64,000 nucleotides of DNA from Ignelater luminosus (taxonomy: Eukaryota > Arthropoda > Insecta > Coleoptera > Elateridae): positions 32,860-96,859 of the forward strand of contig VTPC01008449.1 in the NCBI GenBank assembly GCA_011009095.1. The letters are read 5' to 3'. The translations under genes were made by a program, and so were the position numbers. Below are positions 12,101 to 25,639 of this stretch, piece by piece. The notes under the pieces were generated by a model, which did no database searches, had not been told where the DNA came from, and worked only from the letters and a program-made list of their open reading frames with translations. Position 1 is the first letter of the stretch. Every line of letters begins with the position of its first letter.

Positions 12101-15100
12101 TATGCCATCAAAGCCGCAGTCTTATCTATTGTGCTCAAGGCGAGTCGATATTCGTCTGCCGCGTTCAGTTTCCACTCAAGCTGTGTTTTCTGACGACTAC
12201 AAATAGGTTACAAAGACAGTTCCTAAAAAAGGACTCTTTTCCCATGTTCAATTCTATGTTGTTTGCTTTTGAGTCAGCTCCACAAGTGGCCATCCTTTCA
12301 ACTTTCAATTTTTTAAGGCGCCTTATTATGCTATTTAATGTCAGCTTTAGTTGCCTTAATTACCACTGTGCCACACTTAGCATTCGCAGCGTCTTTGATC
12401 TTGATGAATTTGCGCCATTTGTAACTGATAATCTTGATGGTTTGTCGACAGGAAATCCAAAGCAGATGAATGGAGATTAAGCAAATGCTGAACTTTATCA
12501 GAAAAACGTTGAGATATCTTAGTACAATGTCGAGGACTCAAAGAACCCAGCAACTTTGGTCATAATACGTTATTTAATAACCGGAAGCCAAAACAAAGGA
12601 ATCTAAACCGTTTGTTCACGACGAAGAGCACTACAATTTGCTAATTGTCAGTGAAAATGAAAGAAACAGATGAGAGCTTGGAAATCAGAATTCATAATCG
12701 AACCAAAGAAGAAAGTTCAACACCAAGAGTAATAGCAAGAAGTGTCAGTTGCCCAAGACCACTTGCCAAGATGATAAGAAAGAAGCAAAGCTTAGTTCAC
12801 AAATCCAAAAGAGGAATTGGAAATCAGAACCAAAGAAAAGGCAACGGCAGCAAAAGAAGTAGCCAAAAGTTCTAGTTGCCCAGAATCACTTGTCATGGGG
12901 GAAAACCAGAAAATGAAAATGAAGACTTTTTGTCAATTGCTTTAATTATTCACAGATCGAAACTCTTATTTCATACTTTCTTTTTCGTTTTCCATAAGAA
13001 CTAGATCACACTTTTATCAGCTAGTTAAAAAATCAAGATTGGTTAAGAATGTACCTCTGATTTCATCTAAAATCTTACGTCATTGATCTCACATAGGAAA
13101 TTTTGACTCAGCAAAAGATTGAGCTGGATTAAACTGGAACGATAAAATCATTTTGAATTTTGATTGTGAAAAACGATGAAGTTTCTAGTGATCATAGAGG
13201 AAGATTTCGATTCTAGCACAGCTACATTGACCAAGATCAGGAAGAGGCATCGAGTTGCTCCAAGAGATACTTGCATGAGAATTCGTTTGCTGAACAATAC
13301 TGGAGCTGTCGATTGGGGCAAGTTATTGTTTTTTGGGAAGTCGATATCTTACTTGAAGTTGTCTGGGGTAAAGTATCGCATTAAATGCAACATTTCAAAT
13401 AATGTTGTAACAGCAAATTTGTGATTTTGTTTTACAGTGATCTAATGATTCGACTGGAGCCATACAGTCAAGTTTTAATAAGAATTTTTTTATTGTTTCT
13501 AAAATCTAAAAGGTTGCAAGAGTTGTAAGATCTGAGAATTTTTATTTTTCAGCCTTATTTTTGCATAACAGCAAGATTTGAATAAAGAAATTTGCCTATA
13601 GCAAAAGGTGGCTGTTTCCACATGCTATTTATGAAGCAATACCTTTGTGAAATCACTGAGAACTTACATTTTATATATTTTGAGTGAACCATTTAAGTTT
13701 TATAAAGTTTCCTACATTTTATTGTTTCTGAAAAACAGAAAAATTCGTATATTAAGTACAAAAAGTGAAATATATTGTATTAGCTAGATAGCGAAGCGGA
13801 AAGTTTGTAGGAATATTTTTCAGGACTTTTTCTCGTACTCATAAAGTAGTAGTAGTACTAATACATTCACTACCTACCTTTATTTCTTGTAAAAATTTGA
13901 AATTCTCTTTTAAGTAACCATTAGTTCCGGTGCATTTAACTTTCTTCCTTTCGTATTTTATGAATTTAATAAGCGTTATCTAAAAGCGCGTATTATATTT
14001 TATAAGTTTATGTGTAAAATGAAACCATGGTATTGTTCTTTGCCTACGCTTTTATTCATTCATGTTATCGTTACGGTTTTCCGGACATTTATTGAATTAA
14101 CTCGACTCTTCTGCCATGGCACATGCTTGCTTTACGAAGCGTAAATAGTTAAATGCTGCCTGCACTAAGTTAACAAAGTCAATAAGGACTTATTACTATA
14201 AAACGCATCTACATAATATCATGCGGTTCTTAAGTATTTGATTATATCCGTTTAGACAAAGAACTTGTTTTTCTTTGCATCAAGATGAATTAATTCGAAG
14301 ATTTGTGAAGGAAGAACTATTTTTTACTTTCGTTAATGGATGAAAAACGGTTCACTTGTTCAATTAGTGGGATTAAAACTAAAAAAATCTAAAATATTCT
14401 AAATATTTATATCCTGTGATGTCAACAACAATACTTTTTAGCCAATTCAAAGTTTTGCTTTCCGAATTCACAATCAACTTGTAGGATGACCTAAATTTCA
14501 GAAAGAATGTTAAATGCAGAATTCGTTTTTAAAGAAAATTACTGAAGGTCTCATGTAGGAATTAATCTAAAATGAACTTATTTCGCTGTGGCGTAGGACG
14601 TACTTCAAAAATAGATTTTATTGTTTTGCTAAGTGTTTATTTAGCTCTTGTTGTAAAATGAGTTTTATTAAAGGAAGCTAGCTGCTTGCCTTAACCTGTT
14701 ATTCTGAGAATCTGTAATTTCACCTTTTATTTCACAAGTTTCCCAGCTTCTGTTTACTTTAACAGATAAACGGTAGGTTCTCGTTTACTTTATTCACTTT
14801 CGGCTGATTCTTCATAAATGGAATTTATAGTAGGTTATTCCTAACTTGCACTCGTATTTTTATATTTTTCTGCAATGTTAACTCAATTCTGGAAAAATAG
14901 AATGATTTCTTTCTCGCATCAGAGTGTTAAAGCGGAGAACCAAGCTGTGAGAATAGTTGCTTTGTCATTTTTCTAATTTGTTGTCAGTAAAATCGTTCTA
15001 ATTAATCCAATGGAAACTATTATAGTACTCAGAATTTCCTGTAATTTTCATTTTTCGCCATTATTTCTCTACTATTGCAACACCCTTCCTTCAGTAGGTT

Positions 15101-15740
15101 CTTATCTGTCTTAGCAGCTTGATAATATTTGACAAGTCAAATCGGATACGCTAAGGTGTTTAGAGTTAAGAAACAAGAGAAATAATAATGTATCGTATCA
15201 CTTGATAATAAATTAACGGTGTTTGTTGAACGAAATAGTGACAAAACATCTACAATTGGGAAAAATACAAGATTTGAATACATGCAATATCGTGTAAAGT
15301 GAGGCATTCTCTGGATTCACGTCTGAAAGGCAACATTGCAGTTTGAAATCCACGCCAAACGCATGAATGGGGATGGTAATGCTTAAGGATAATAAAATGA
15401 TAATAAATTAGTTTATTCCAACAATTCCACATAAGATTGTTCAAAGGATTATTAAATAGGAAAAAAAGGCATTAAGATAAATGTAAATAATTTTTTTTAA
15501 TGAATGTCATATAATGACATCATCTTGTAACCTATGATGCATTGTATTGGCTACATTTTTTCTTTCTTCTCATTCTGACTTCCATGTTTTTTATGTTATT
15601 CCCATAAAAACATGCTGCTGTAGGTTTTAGTATAGTTCGTAGGTTGCCCTACTCTACTGTTTGATTGATTATTTCCTATCCTACTTTACTTTTATTTTCT
15701 TCGATATCTAACATTTTGAGTTTGATCAGTTGTAACATAC
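9191..15740. other. Long AT-rich stretch without recognisable genes
   Basis: No protein family recognised. Open frames exist at 10503-10910 (minus, 135 codons, rich in Pro, Ser and Thr), 11481-11735, 12244-12480, 12645-12875 and 13176-13424 (plus). None has recognisable motifs or paired splice signals I would trust. From 12660 to 12890 a weak internal duplication can be read at protein level (ESLEIRI..SCPRPLA followed by EELEIRT..SCPESLV), which could be a decayed coding fragment. From 13430 to 15740 the DNA is AT-rich and featureless. Confidence 0.4.
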
Positions 15741-16139
15741 TCACTTATACATTGGACTTTGTTGATGATGTTGACTTTTGCTTATTCTTATTTTGTCTTG
15801 TGATCTTCTTTGGGTTGGTCTGATTAATCTGCCATTGTTGGATTACTGGTTGCTTTATTTCTTGCCTTATTGTTTGCACGAACCCCTGTTTTAAATTCTT
15901 TGATTCCACGTTATTGCAGTCACGACGCAAACTGCTTTGGTTGATGTTGCGTTGAAACCTCCAGTTAGTCTCACCACAACTTTTGTTTGTGCTTTATTAA
16001 CTCGAACCATCAGCTTTTCCGTTGTCGTAATTGTTGTGCCCAGGCACTGGTTCCATACCCTACTATTGACATTAAGATGGTGTTCAGGTAGAGCCTGACG
16101 GAGAACATTGAAATCCTGTATTGATGTTTTTTGCATGGC

Positions 16140-16553
16140 TGATGTGACTCGTTTTCCATATACTTGTGGAAGTTTTGCTTTTTGTCAAGTATTTGGCTGT
16201 TCCTTTGCTTTAGATGTTTAGGATAATCCTTTTCAAGATTGTCATTCATCATCAATATCCTTAGTTTTACTTGGTTGCACCACAATTGATAAGAGAATAT
16301 CTCATTGGCATATGCTATGGCTAATGTGACTCGTCTGCCAACACTTTTTATATACTTGTGGAAGTTTTGCTTCTCGTCTAGTATTTAGCTGTTCCTTGTC
16401 TTTGTAAGGTTGTCATTCATCCTCAATTGACTTTCTTAGGCAATAGATATCCTTGGTTTCAATGGTTGCACCAAGCCGACAGGAAGCCCATAATTGACCT
16501 TGGAATTAGTGTCGATTGATAAGAGAATATCTCATTGGCATATGCTATTGTTA
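16140..16553. repeat. Two-copy tandem duplication inside the R1-like LINE
   Basis: Copy 1 (about 16140-16318) and copy 2 (about 16319-16553) both open with a GCT-A/G-ATGTGACTCGT word. Both contain ACTTGTGGAAGTTTTGCTT, and both close with GATAAGAGAATATCTCATTG. Copy 2 has an extra stretch of about 60 bp near 16480-16520. Confidence 0.75.
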
Positions 16554-16854
16554 AAGTCACGTCATTGCTTCTATCTTTGCTAAGAGATCATCCTGAAAGG
16601 TCGAACCACAAACTGATCTTCGCGGGCAAACCCTGGTCAGTGTCTTGGTGATCTGGACTTGACATGCTGGCGGCGGTGACGTAGCGATCCTAGCAGTAGC
16701 CTCTGAGGTTCTTATACAGGGTTTCAAAATACGTCACATCCCGAAACCGAGAATATGGCCGACCACAACAAATAATGTATTTTGCTTTCCTTTTCTTGAT
16801 GGGGGTCAAGACCCCGATTCCCCACATTCTCTGTTGACTGTTGACTTTGTCTAA

Positions 16855-17690
16855 AACCGTACTGATTTTGATGTTTCCCTGCCTGCATTTGTCCAGGCGT
16901 TTGCACAGTAGCTTCTCTTTCTCTCTCTCTCTCTCCCTCTCTTGCAATTTATCCAGTACGTTGTTCAACAGACAGATGGACTTGTAAAACCTTGACTTAA
17001 TCAGGTTCTTGTTCTCCTCTTTCTCTTACGATCACAACCTCCGTTTGATTCTTTGTCTTAAAAGAAAACAGTGATAGTATTAGTTGTTCATGCAGGACGT
17101 GTACTATGTTAGATTCCATAAGAGCCTGATGCTTTGTTGGTTTTCTTCTTCCCTAGGGCTTTTCTTATCTCCTTTTCTGTGGAATATTTCACTTGCTCAG
17201 GTGTAGTTTTAGATCCTCAGTATGTCCAAACGAACAGCTACCGTACTGGTTGTGATGTTTTGTTTGCACAATAGCTTTCCTTTCTTTTTCTGTCTGTCTT
17301 TCTTGCAGTTTACCTAGTACGTTAAGCAGGCAGATGAACTTGTAAAACCTTGACTTAATCAGGTTCTTGTTCTTCCCTTTCTCTTACGATCACAACCTCG
17401 TTTGCGTCTTTATCTTAAAAGAAAATAGTGATGGTGTTAGTTGTTCATGTATTATGTCTATTTGGATTTCATCAGGCCCTTGTGGTTTCACGGTCTTCAT
17501 CTTCCCTAGGGCTTTTTTGTCTCTTCTTCTGTGTAAGATTTCACTTGCTAAGGCATATCAGTATGTCTGTACTAACAGCTACCGTACTGGTTCTGATGTT
17601 TTCCTGCCTGTGTTCGTCCAGAGCTTTTCTTATCTCCTCTTCTGTGAAACATTTCACTTGCTCAGACATATTATACATCCTCAGTATATC
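16855..17690. repeat. Three-unit head-to-tail duplication inside the R1-like LINE
   Basis: Units begin at about 16855, 17225 and 17565, each with an (AGCTA)CCGTACTG word followed by TGATGTTT. Units 1 and 2 (about 340-370 bp) share CTTGTAAAACCTTGACTTAA, TCTCTTACGATCACAACCTC and AGTTGTTCATG. Unit 3 keeps only its first and last parts. The repeated DNA encodes the RT fingers region of the LINE on the minus strand. Confidence 0.75.
16912..16943. repeat. (CT)n microsatellite
   Basis: Nearly pure CT dinucleotides with two interruptions, inside unit 1 of the R1-like duplication. On the LINE coding strand this is an Arg-Glu run. Confidence 0.8.
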
Positions 17691-17799
17691 CTGCTGGTCG
17701 TCGTCATGCTTGGGATTATTGTCTGGCAGTAGAATCTCCATCAGAGCTACTACAGAGCCTTGCCAATTTGTGGTTATCACTCCATCACTTCTCTCAAGC

Positions 17800-20700
17800 G
17801 GGGAGGATCAAGTTTGGAAAGTTTGTAGGGTACTCTTTATGCGTTCGGGAAGGATATTAATTACTTTTATGTATTAATAGAATTTGAGGTTGTGTGCATC
17901 TAAATACGTACACTGGGCGGCGGGCGCGGTGTTTTATTTCGGGATCGCGTTTGAAAGGTAAGCAACGATTACTAAGTAACGCTTTTGAATAATTCTTCAA
18001 TCACATTGATTAACACGATGGTAATGATTCGCGAGAAGACCGTAGGTCGCGAAAGTATGTGCTGGGTAGAAACAGTTGAATATTTTTGTCAAACGTCCAG
18101 GAACTTTTCTCATAACGGAATCGTTGCTCCCGTCGGAATTCTTTTTGAAAGATACTGTTTTAGCGGTTTCCTATTTTACTATGGAATTCAGTTGCTCTGA
18201 GCGACATTGGTGGTGCGGACTGTTGCCTTTCGAAAGGAACTGGAAGTTAAATGGGAATAATTGCAGAAAAATCATACTTCCTAGTTTTGCTGTTTAACTG
18301 GGCTAGATGGAAAGTTTGCGTAGGAACTGGGCGCTCCAGTTATTAAACCAAGCTACAACAAGCGACCAATTAATGTGCCTATACAGGCGCGCTTAGTCGG
18401 TTTAACTTCATCTTTACTAAATGATGACAAATCTGGCGTGATACAATCTTTACCTTTCACGAATGAATTGCTGGTCATGGTCAAGATCAGGTAACTGTGG
18501 TTGCTTTTATTAGGTTTTGGAATATAGCTTAGAAACATAACCGGAGTTGGAGGACACATTTATTGCTTCAGACGTTGGAGGGTCTAGACCATCTAAGTAT
18601 CTCTGCATCAGCCGAAGAACAACGCCGCTAGTGTGAGAAATCTGTTTACAGCAGCTCCCAAGTTACTTCTGCTCTTTAAGTTGGTTATGCAATGAAACTT
18701 TGAGTTATGAGCAGCCTCTTACCAGCACTCTTTATTTGTAGTTCCACCACTTTGGTCGGTCTGAACAAGGTGATATGGTTCTGAAAAACAAGGTACCGTT
18801 TTTACCACCATTGTTCAGACCATCAACATTGCTCGGGCCGTTTTAATTAAATATTTTGTGAGAAAAGCTTTCCCTGTGTTGCACCGAGTTAGCTGGATGA
18901 CTTTCACTGCTCCTATTCATTTTGTCTCATTTGAGCCTGAGTTCTACGTTGTCAGCTTTTTATCATTCTAGCGAATTGCCTTCCAATTACAACTACTACT
19001 ATAACTTACAAGCTTCTTTCTGCAATTGAATTTATCTATCACCAAGAGAACGTCTGCGTATGGGAATATCGCAGGCAGAATTAGTGGAACTACCACACCG
19101 GCTGAAGATTCGGCTACTCGGAGTCTGCGAGCTGTCCGCGCTATCTATTTCGGATGTTCATACTGGGTTGAAGGTTCCTAGGAATGTCTGGAGTTTACTA
19201 CAGCGACTCGGAAGAGTTCAATTTTCCACAATGGGAGCGCACATTTCGACGACGGTTGGTTGCAGGCTCTCTACTTCTTGCGCATTTCATTTTATTTCAT
19301 TTATTTATCACCGGAGGTACGCTCCATGCATGCTCTTGTGGTTGTCCAATTAACCATAAGATCGTTTTTCACCGACTGAGGAGAAGATTAATCTTTAAGA
19401 ACTTGGTCGCCTTTGGCCTTTCAGCCATAATTCGATTAGATTGGCGGCCGTGTGGCGTAAAGAAATGCACAGTATGATGCAGTTTAACATGAAACAGGAG
19501 TTTTTAATTGGTAAGACAAAAGGAAAGGACATAGAGCAAGCAAACAAAATTTCAAAAAGAAAACTCTATCCTTGCTTAAATTTAAGTATTTGAATAGTTT
19601 TGAAGCTGAGGTCATTTGCGTTAGCGTTAGTTGCTTCAGATTAAAAGAAGAATTATTTGAAACCAGTGAGGCAAAGTGGCAGAATCGAGTTAAATAGAAT
19701 TAAGTGGTTATAGTATCCCATTCCTGATCACCCTGTGTAGAGACAGCAATTATCCACTGAGGCTAATTGTAGGATATTTTATAGCTGTGGTGTAATAAAT
19801 GATTGGCGGAAAGTATAAAGGACTTTTCACTATAAAAGCAAAGGAAGTGGAAAACAGCGCGAAATGATGAAAATTGAAACCACTTCAAAAATTAGCACTT
19901 TTAATTAATTCAGTTGACCCTACTTTTTTGCATAATCGTGCAAGAGTTTCATAAATAGCTTCATGCACATCAACATCAACAACATAACTATTACTTAACA
20001 TTAAACACTTTTTCCAGATTTTGTAAAATTTAAAAATTGCTTTCTTTCATTTTTTCTTTGTTTTAAAGCTCACAGTTTAAGACGATGCCTTTTTATAATC
20101 ATAAAATCCGTATTAGGTCAACGTAACATAAAACTTTCATTCTTTTTTTTTGTTGCATGTAATCTGTTACAAAGTGAAGCAACAGGTTCCTAAGTGTTCT
20201 ATCACAATGTGTTGATAGGACGGGACCCAATAATTTTATATAACTCCCTGTTGGTGCTCCTGATTTAACATGTAAATCTCTTGTAACCTTAGGAATCACA
20301 CTAGTTCGCTGTCATCGAGGATTATAAATTTTTTATCGTAGTCCACACTGAATTTAACAAACTCAGAAATGTTATCAAATCGTAAACATTGGCCATAACC
20401 TAATTTTTCTAACAGAACTTGTCCTACTTAAAAACTTTGTACCTTGAACGACATTATTACATTTCGAGCAAATTGTTCTGGAAATAATAGTTCAAAATTG
20501 ATGTGTAGGTGGGGTTATTTGAAAAGTGGTAAATTTTTGAATAGAATTCTTTTATGGAAACCTTGACATGCGTAATGTGGAAGGCGTAATGATACGTAGT
20601 ATAACAAAGTAGATAATTAGATACGCTAATAAAGAGCTTCGTAATCCACCGCCTTCATAGTAATAATTTTAAATGAATACAAGATGTTTATCAGTAATTT

Positions 20701-22300
20701 CTATAACTAAACATTTCTTTTTGTTTGAGTGGCGACACACACATAAAGCAACTTATTATTATTTGGGTTTATTTTGTGCTTTACGGATCTTTTATAAAAA
20801 GACCACTATGAAATATATTTACAACGATTTTTAAATATTTACTATTCAACGGTGATACTTCATAATTGCATATTGTGGTCTGTGTGTGTGGTCTCTGGAT
20901 GTTTCTGTAATTTTTCATTTTTCGCAAATCATCACCAATCAGTAATAATATTAACAATGATAATAAAAGAGACAAGTCTGTAAATAAGGCATATTTGCCC
21001 TGTCTTGCCTTAATTTGAACTGAAAAGACCTTGTAATGTACTTGCTTGATCACTGCAGACTGGACATTTGCAGATCATCCCGTCACTTTTTAAATTGGGC
21101 CTTCTCGGTATTAACGGCAACAAGAAATTTATAAACGAAAGATAAGTAAGTAAATGTGTTGAAACTTAAATCGTGTTCGTTTTGCAATTTTCCTTTTGGG
21201 ATTGGTTAAATTTCGGTAGATGGAAGATATAATAGGTAACCCGTCATTACAACTAATCAGGTGTTCAGAGAGTTATTAACACCTTATTTCGTTCTTAAGA
21301 ACGCCAAATTGACCTTACGATAACAATCTTTATTACAAAGCGTAATAATAATAATATATAAAACCTAATGGAACTTACGATACGCTATGTATGAAGAAAG
21401 ATCCACTCAAGAATTTTTAGTACTTTTAATATAATTCAAAAATATCCTCATTTTACGGTTCAGAATGATGATAATAAGTTACAAAGGCATGTTACAAGAA
21501 TAGAACAGAGATAAAAATAGAGAAAATGTTTACTGAATAATCTGAACCAACGAACGGTTAAACATTGCTCAAGTTGTTTACGACCGACAAGATTCATGCC
21601 TTTCCCGCTTATAAAAATGTTCGAAAGATTTTTGCTTCACGTTACCTTAAAACATATATACTTAGCTTGTTAGATAAGGTTTGAACAAAAAAACAAGTTT
21701 GTCAAATCGATTTAATATTGTGGCAATGGTCATTAACAGAGAATAATTACGCAAACAGCAAACTGCCAATAATGAGGTCTCTTAGAAATAATTAACTATT
21801 GTTGATAATTAAACCTGTATTTACAAAATATCCGAACATAAATGACTGTTTTCCATTTCTTACACCAAAGATCTTAAAAAAAACTTGCACACTTGCTTTT
21901 ATTTAAGAAAGTTTCAATTTGCAAATAGCTAATGAAGAACAACGGAAGTTATTGAATAATGCAATACTTAGCGTATATACTCAAGTCAGTCATGCTTCTT
22001 TATGACAATGAAAATTTCATGAATTAAACCTTATGACAAAAGCTATAAAAACATTTTTAATTTTTCCAAAGTAATCTTGAGATATAACTTTACTTTATGG
22101 TCTGATATGTCATCATGATGACCTAGAATAGGAGCTGTTTACATAATAGTGTGGAGCGAAATAGAATCAATCAAATCAATTCAAAGTTACCTATGAGGTT
22201 GTGTAAGATACCACAAAAAACTGGATGCTCTATGATGCAGTTGTGAGATGCCCCCAGGGACCTAAAGTGCATGTCCATTTTGTTACACTTCAAAAGCAGC
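17800..22300. other. AT-rich stretch without recognisable genes
   Basis: Open frames stay below 100 codons. Two overlapping 97-codon frames at 19060-19477 are in a GC-richer patch but match nothing I know. From 19860 to 22300 the DNA is very AT-rich. Confidence 0.4.
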
Positions 22301-22314
22301 TCTTCGCTTGTCTT

Positions 22315-23960
22315 TTATTTATTACTAAAACCAAAGACAACCCAGAACTCACCACGCAGAGGTGGCTGCTTGTCGAGCTCCACCAATTCTCTAATATTTC
22401 TTGATTCATCTGGCATCATTGAGACTAAAATATTTCCTGGATGTGCATAAAAACCATTTCTTTGAATAACTGAATCAATAATAGATAGACTATCTTTGTC
22501 AGAAATTCTAGACCATCTTATCATGTTTAACAAATGACGAGGATAGTCTTTACATGATGGTTTAGCTCAACACGAAACCAGACTGGTGGATAAACCTTCA
22601 GTGCATACTCGCTTAAAGTTTTAAGACTGTTGATGCTTCCTTTGTGGAAACATAAAGCCTAAGCTTTCGATTTGCCGCTGTTAATCAACGAGAATGTGAA
22701 AGTCTTCCTGAATGTCTCTGAAATAATCTTTCCGGGCAAACACCAGAAGCAACAGCCTGGCATACATCCCACAAGTATTTTTGATTAGGGCTCAAATTAT
22801 CAGCAACAAGTTCTGGTAAGTTTTCATTTCATATCGGACAAAAGTTTCTAACAAGTTCTCGCACGATTCTAAGGAATTTCCATTAGGGCCAGAAAAGTCG
22901 TTAGGTCCAGCCTTATGTCCGTCTAAATGCTGTAGTAAATTAAATTGATGTGAAAGAGACAGATGAACCATTTAAGCGAACGCCGAACGTAAGATTCCAG
23001 CAACCTAATCATCCCATTTTTCAGACCAGTGTTAACGACAACACCGCAACTAAATTGGAAAAAATCTGTTTTTTCATCTAAAAATTTAACAGTCTTCTTC
23101 TTAATATTTAACGCCGAAATTGGTGTCACATGACCGATCTACTTTTATTATATGTTCTTCGGTAACCGTCTTTCTGTGAAATCGACCTCCTTTCACTTCT
23201 TCGGTAAGTGTCTTATCTCTTCTACCGTCAAAGTATAATCCTCTTAAAATTCCCTTATTTGTGTCCTGAAACTCGGATCTCCTGCTTTTTGGAGCACGTC
23301 ATACTTTACTTCCATCTATTACTTTGATGTGTTAGTTGGAGTAACAATTTGTAGATCCTCCAAAGCAGCAGAAGCTATTATAGCTACAAACCTGTTAGAA
23401 ACACCTGTGCTGCTGTGTTTGTTTTACTTATTGGTAAATCCTCTAAGGTACATATTTCACTTCCACTTTTCATAATACCTGTTGTTTTATTGAGCCTAGA
23501 AAACTCTTTGGATTTTCTATAAATTCTTTTTTTTCTCGCTGATCGAGTGAAAAGGTTCTTTTTTTTGTAGGCACATTTACTTTACATTTACATAAAGAGA
23601 AATCAGAACATTTACAAGATGATATGTCAAACAAAGTGCGGAAATTTCTAATTTTAATAGTAAATGCCTTTGTTTTTCTACTTTTCAAAGATTTTTTAAG
23701 TGTTTGGTATTTGTTATAACAGGCTTTTATGATATCAGTTATCTTTTTACGTGGCAACACAAGTGTTGAAGCTTTTAGCCAGAGTTCTTCTAGTTCTTTT
23801 GCAACAATCTCTGTTATTTAAGAAGTATTTGACGTTTTTTATTTTACTAGTAAGTTTTAACTGGTACCTAATCCACAAAAAATGTTTCATAACATTTCGA
23901 TAGATCCGTAACAAATTCCCTGCTAGCTCTTTAGGGTCACCAAACACTGCACAATACATA
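22315..23960 (-). pseudogene. Decayed copy of a multi-copy invertebrate protein family with a CxC-x5-CxC motif
   Basis: Minus-strand pieces line up with a large uncharacterised protein family that I recall from insects and cnidarians; function unknown. In order: MYCAVFGDPKELAGNLLRIY (N-terminal, 23959), a Cys cluster LFDISSCKCSDFSLCKC (about 23590-23650), NTAAQVFLTG, LRGLYFDGRRDKTLTEEVKG read in shifted frames near 23190-23260, HVTPISA (about 23125), then VVNTGLKNGMIRLLESYVRR (23041 downward), HLDGHKAGPNDFSGPNGNSL (about 22890-22940), LSPNQKYLWDVCQAVASGVC (about 22730-22800), and VIQRNGFYAHPGNILVSMMP with DESRNIREL (22380-22470). There are at least seven stops or frame shifts and no sign of introns, so it is either a retrocopy or a unit of a mobile family. 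Confidence 0.7.
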
Positions 23961-24106
23961 ACTATATCAGTTGGTAACCAAGTTTCTGCAACAGCTAGAA
24001 CGTCAGAATTATTAAAACAGCAAGAACGTCAGAATGATTAAATCTGCAAGAAGATTCAATTCCATAAAGATATTTTTCATTTAGTTTTAATTATTTTATC
24101 TGCTAG

Positions 24107-25400
24107 CTTCATTCTTCTTCTTCTTTTCTTCGTTTAACCTTTATTCCGCCCAGTATTAAGCGTAGGCCTTCTTTAGGTTCTTCCATCTATCTCTCTTTCT
24201 TGTGCTACTCTTATCCATGGCAGACCTGCAGTATTCTTTAAGTCATCATACCAACGTGTTATTGGACTTCCTATATCTCTTTTACTTGTCCATGATCTCC
24301 ATCCAAGACTTCTAACCTTCCATCTGTTATCTCTAATTTGTACCACATGCATAATTCCATTTCAAGTATATTATTCTTTTTGTTATATCGGCTACTTTTT
24401 TTCTGTCTAATTCATTCTTTTCTCTTTTTGTTTCTTACTAAAATCGATCTTTCCATTCTTCTCTTCTTCCATACCATACGTCTGGCTTCTCGATATTTAT
24501 CAGTGGCATATTTGCCTTCTTTATATACAGTTCTTCTCTCCTCTATTTTGCGTATTGTTTGCCTTTTGTAACTTTTTCTCTGCTTGGGTGTGTTGTATTT
24601 GCAGTTGTTGCCGCTGCTTCTGCTAACACGGTTATTTTTCAGGACTTAAGGGTCGATTTTGATTTGTCGTTTTTGTCTGAACGTTAAGTTTTGCTCTTAC
24701 AAGTCGCTCTCTGTGTTAAATCAGCTTAGTACTGCGATATCTGATATATCGACCTTTACTGATGATAGTCTGGGCCCTTCTTCATTTGCGTTGCAGCTTT
24801 TTGTCAAAGAAAGTATTCATTGGATATAGTTGTTGTGCTAGAAAGTCTGCTAACATGTTTTCTCTGTGATTTCTTTGATTCATCATCAGAGTCATAATCT
24901 GTTTTACGTCCTAAGATGGCATTAAAATTGCCCATAATTATATCCTGTTTGTATACTTCTTCCTTAATAGCTCCTCATAGAGAATTCCAACTTCTCCGTC
25001 TGTATGTGTAGAAGTTGGTGCATACACCCAAAGATGGTTTTTTTGATATGCGTATCATTATGTAAGAAATTCCTTTAAAGCTCTTGGGTCGCTTTCACTC
25101 TCATGACCATTGTGTAATAGTGTGTTTCCAGATCTTAGGTTTATGAAGTTTTGTCCTTACTTCTGAGTGGCCCAGAATGGCCCATTTAATTTTATTTGCT
25201 TTATTTTCAAGATCGTAAAGTTGAGAATCGTGCAGTATCGACCTGCAATTACATGTGGCAATAAGGATTTGTTTGTTTTTCATATTAGTCAGCTTCTTGG
25301 TCCTTCCAGAATTCGTGGGGCAGACTAACAAGTCAGTGTAGGATTGCGAGCTTTGAACCCTACTGCTATATCCATTTAGGATACTATACCTTTTGAATCT
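24107..25400 (-). mobile_element. RTE-like LINE relic, endonuclease joined to C-terminus, polymerase core missing
   Basis: The minus strand begins near 25400 with an N-terminal leader and the endonuclease start KNKQILIATCNCRSILHDSQ (usual form ATWNVRS). It goes on to DIIMGNFNAILGR at about 24930-24970 (usual GDFNAK..G), and a second stretch reads KRMERSILVR. The end of the polyprotein follows directly: ADITKRIIYLKWNY, VLDGDHGQ-type sequence, SPITRWYDDLKNTAGLPWIR and VAQERE (24170-24300). The whole RT palm, including YADD, is absent. The element closes with a (GAA)n-type tail, seen on the plus strand as CTTCTTCTTCTTTTCTTC at 24113-24130. Many stops and shifts mark it as old. Confidence 0.8.
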
Positions 25401-25639
25401 GACATTCAAGAACTAAATAAGGGTTGGACATGCGTGTTGGCGAGTCTAAACTTCAGCCGCTCATTTTGGGTACCGACGCTGTTAGCTGTCTTTCGCTCTG
25501 GATCAAACGCTGCCTAAGTGCCTGTTTGTCTGCGGGAAGTATTTCATCTTCTTTCTACCACCCATATCTGGGAGGCCGTCACTTGGAGACGCGCACTCTA
25601 GTGTTACAGGCTCTCTCAAAGCTCTGGGTTCATATGTTT

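Larger units (their letters stand above)
15740..17790 (-). mobile_element. R1-clade LINE relic with internal tandem duplications
   Basis: Minus-strand fragments of one R1-like reverse transcriptase, in order from high to low coordinates. The pre-RT region is ALMEILLPDNNPKHDDDQQD and FTEEEIRKAL (17541-17780). Then come KPQGPDEIQ and IIHEQLTPSLFS, and ICLLNVLGKLQERQ, the start of the RT fingers (17290-17480). NQYGFRQSQQSTENV follows near 16810-16870. The late RT region contains VGYGTSAWA (near 16055) and NKAQTKVVVRLTGGFNATST (about 15940-16000). Frames are broken by many stops and shifts. The YADD region was not found. Two blocks are duplicated in tandem (listed separately). R1-clade elements usually sit in rDNA, but related families insert elsewhere, and no rDNA is seen here. 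Confidence 0.8.
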
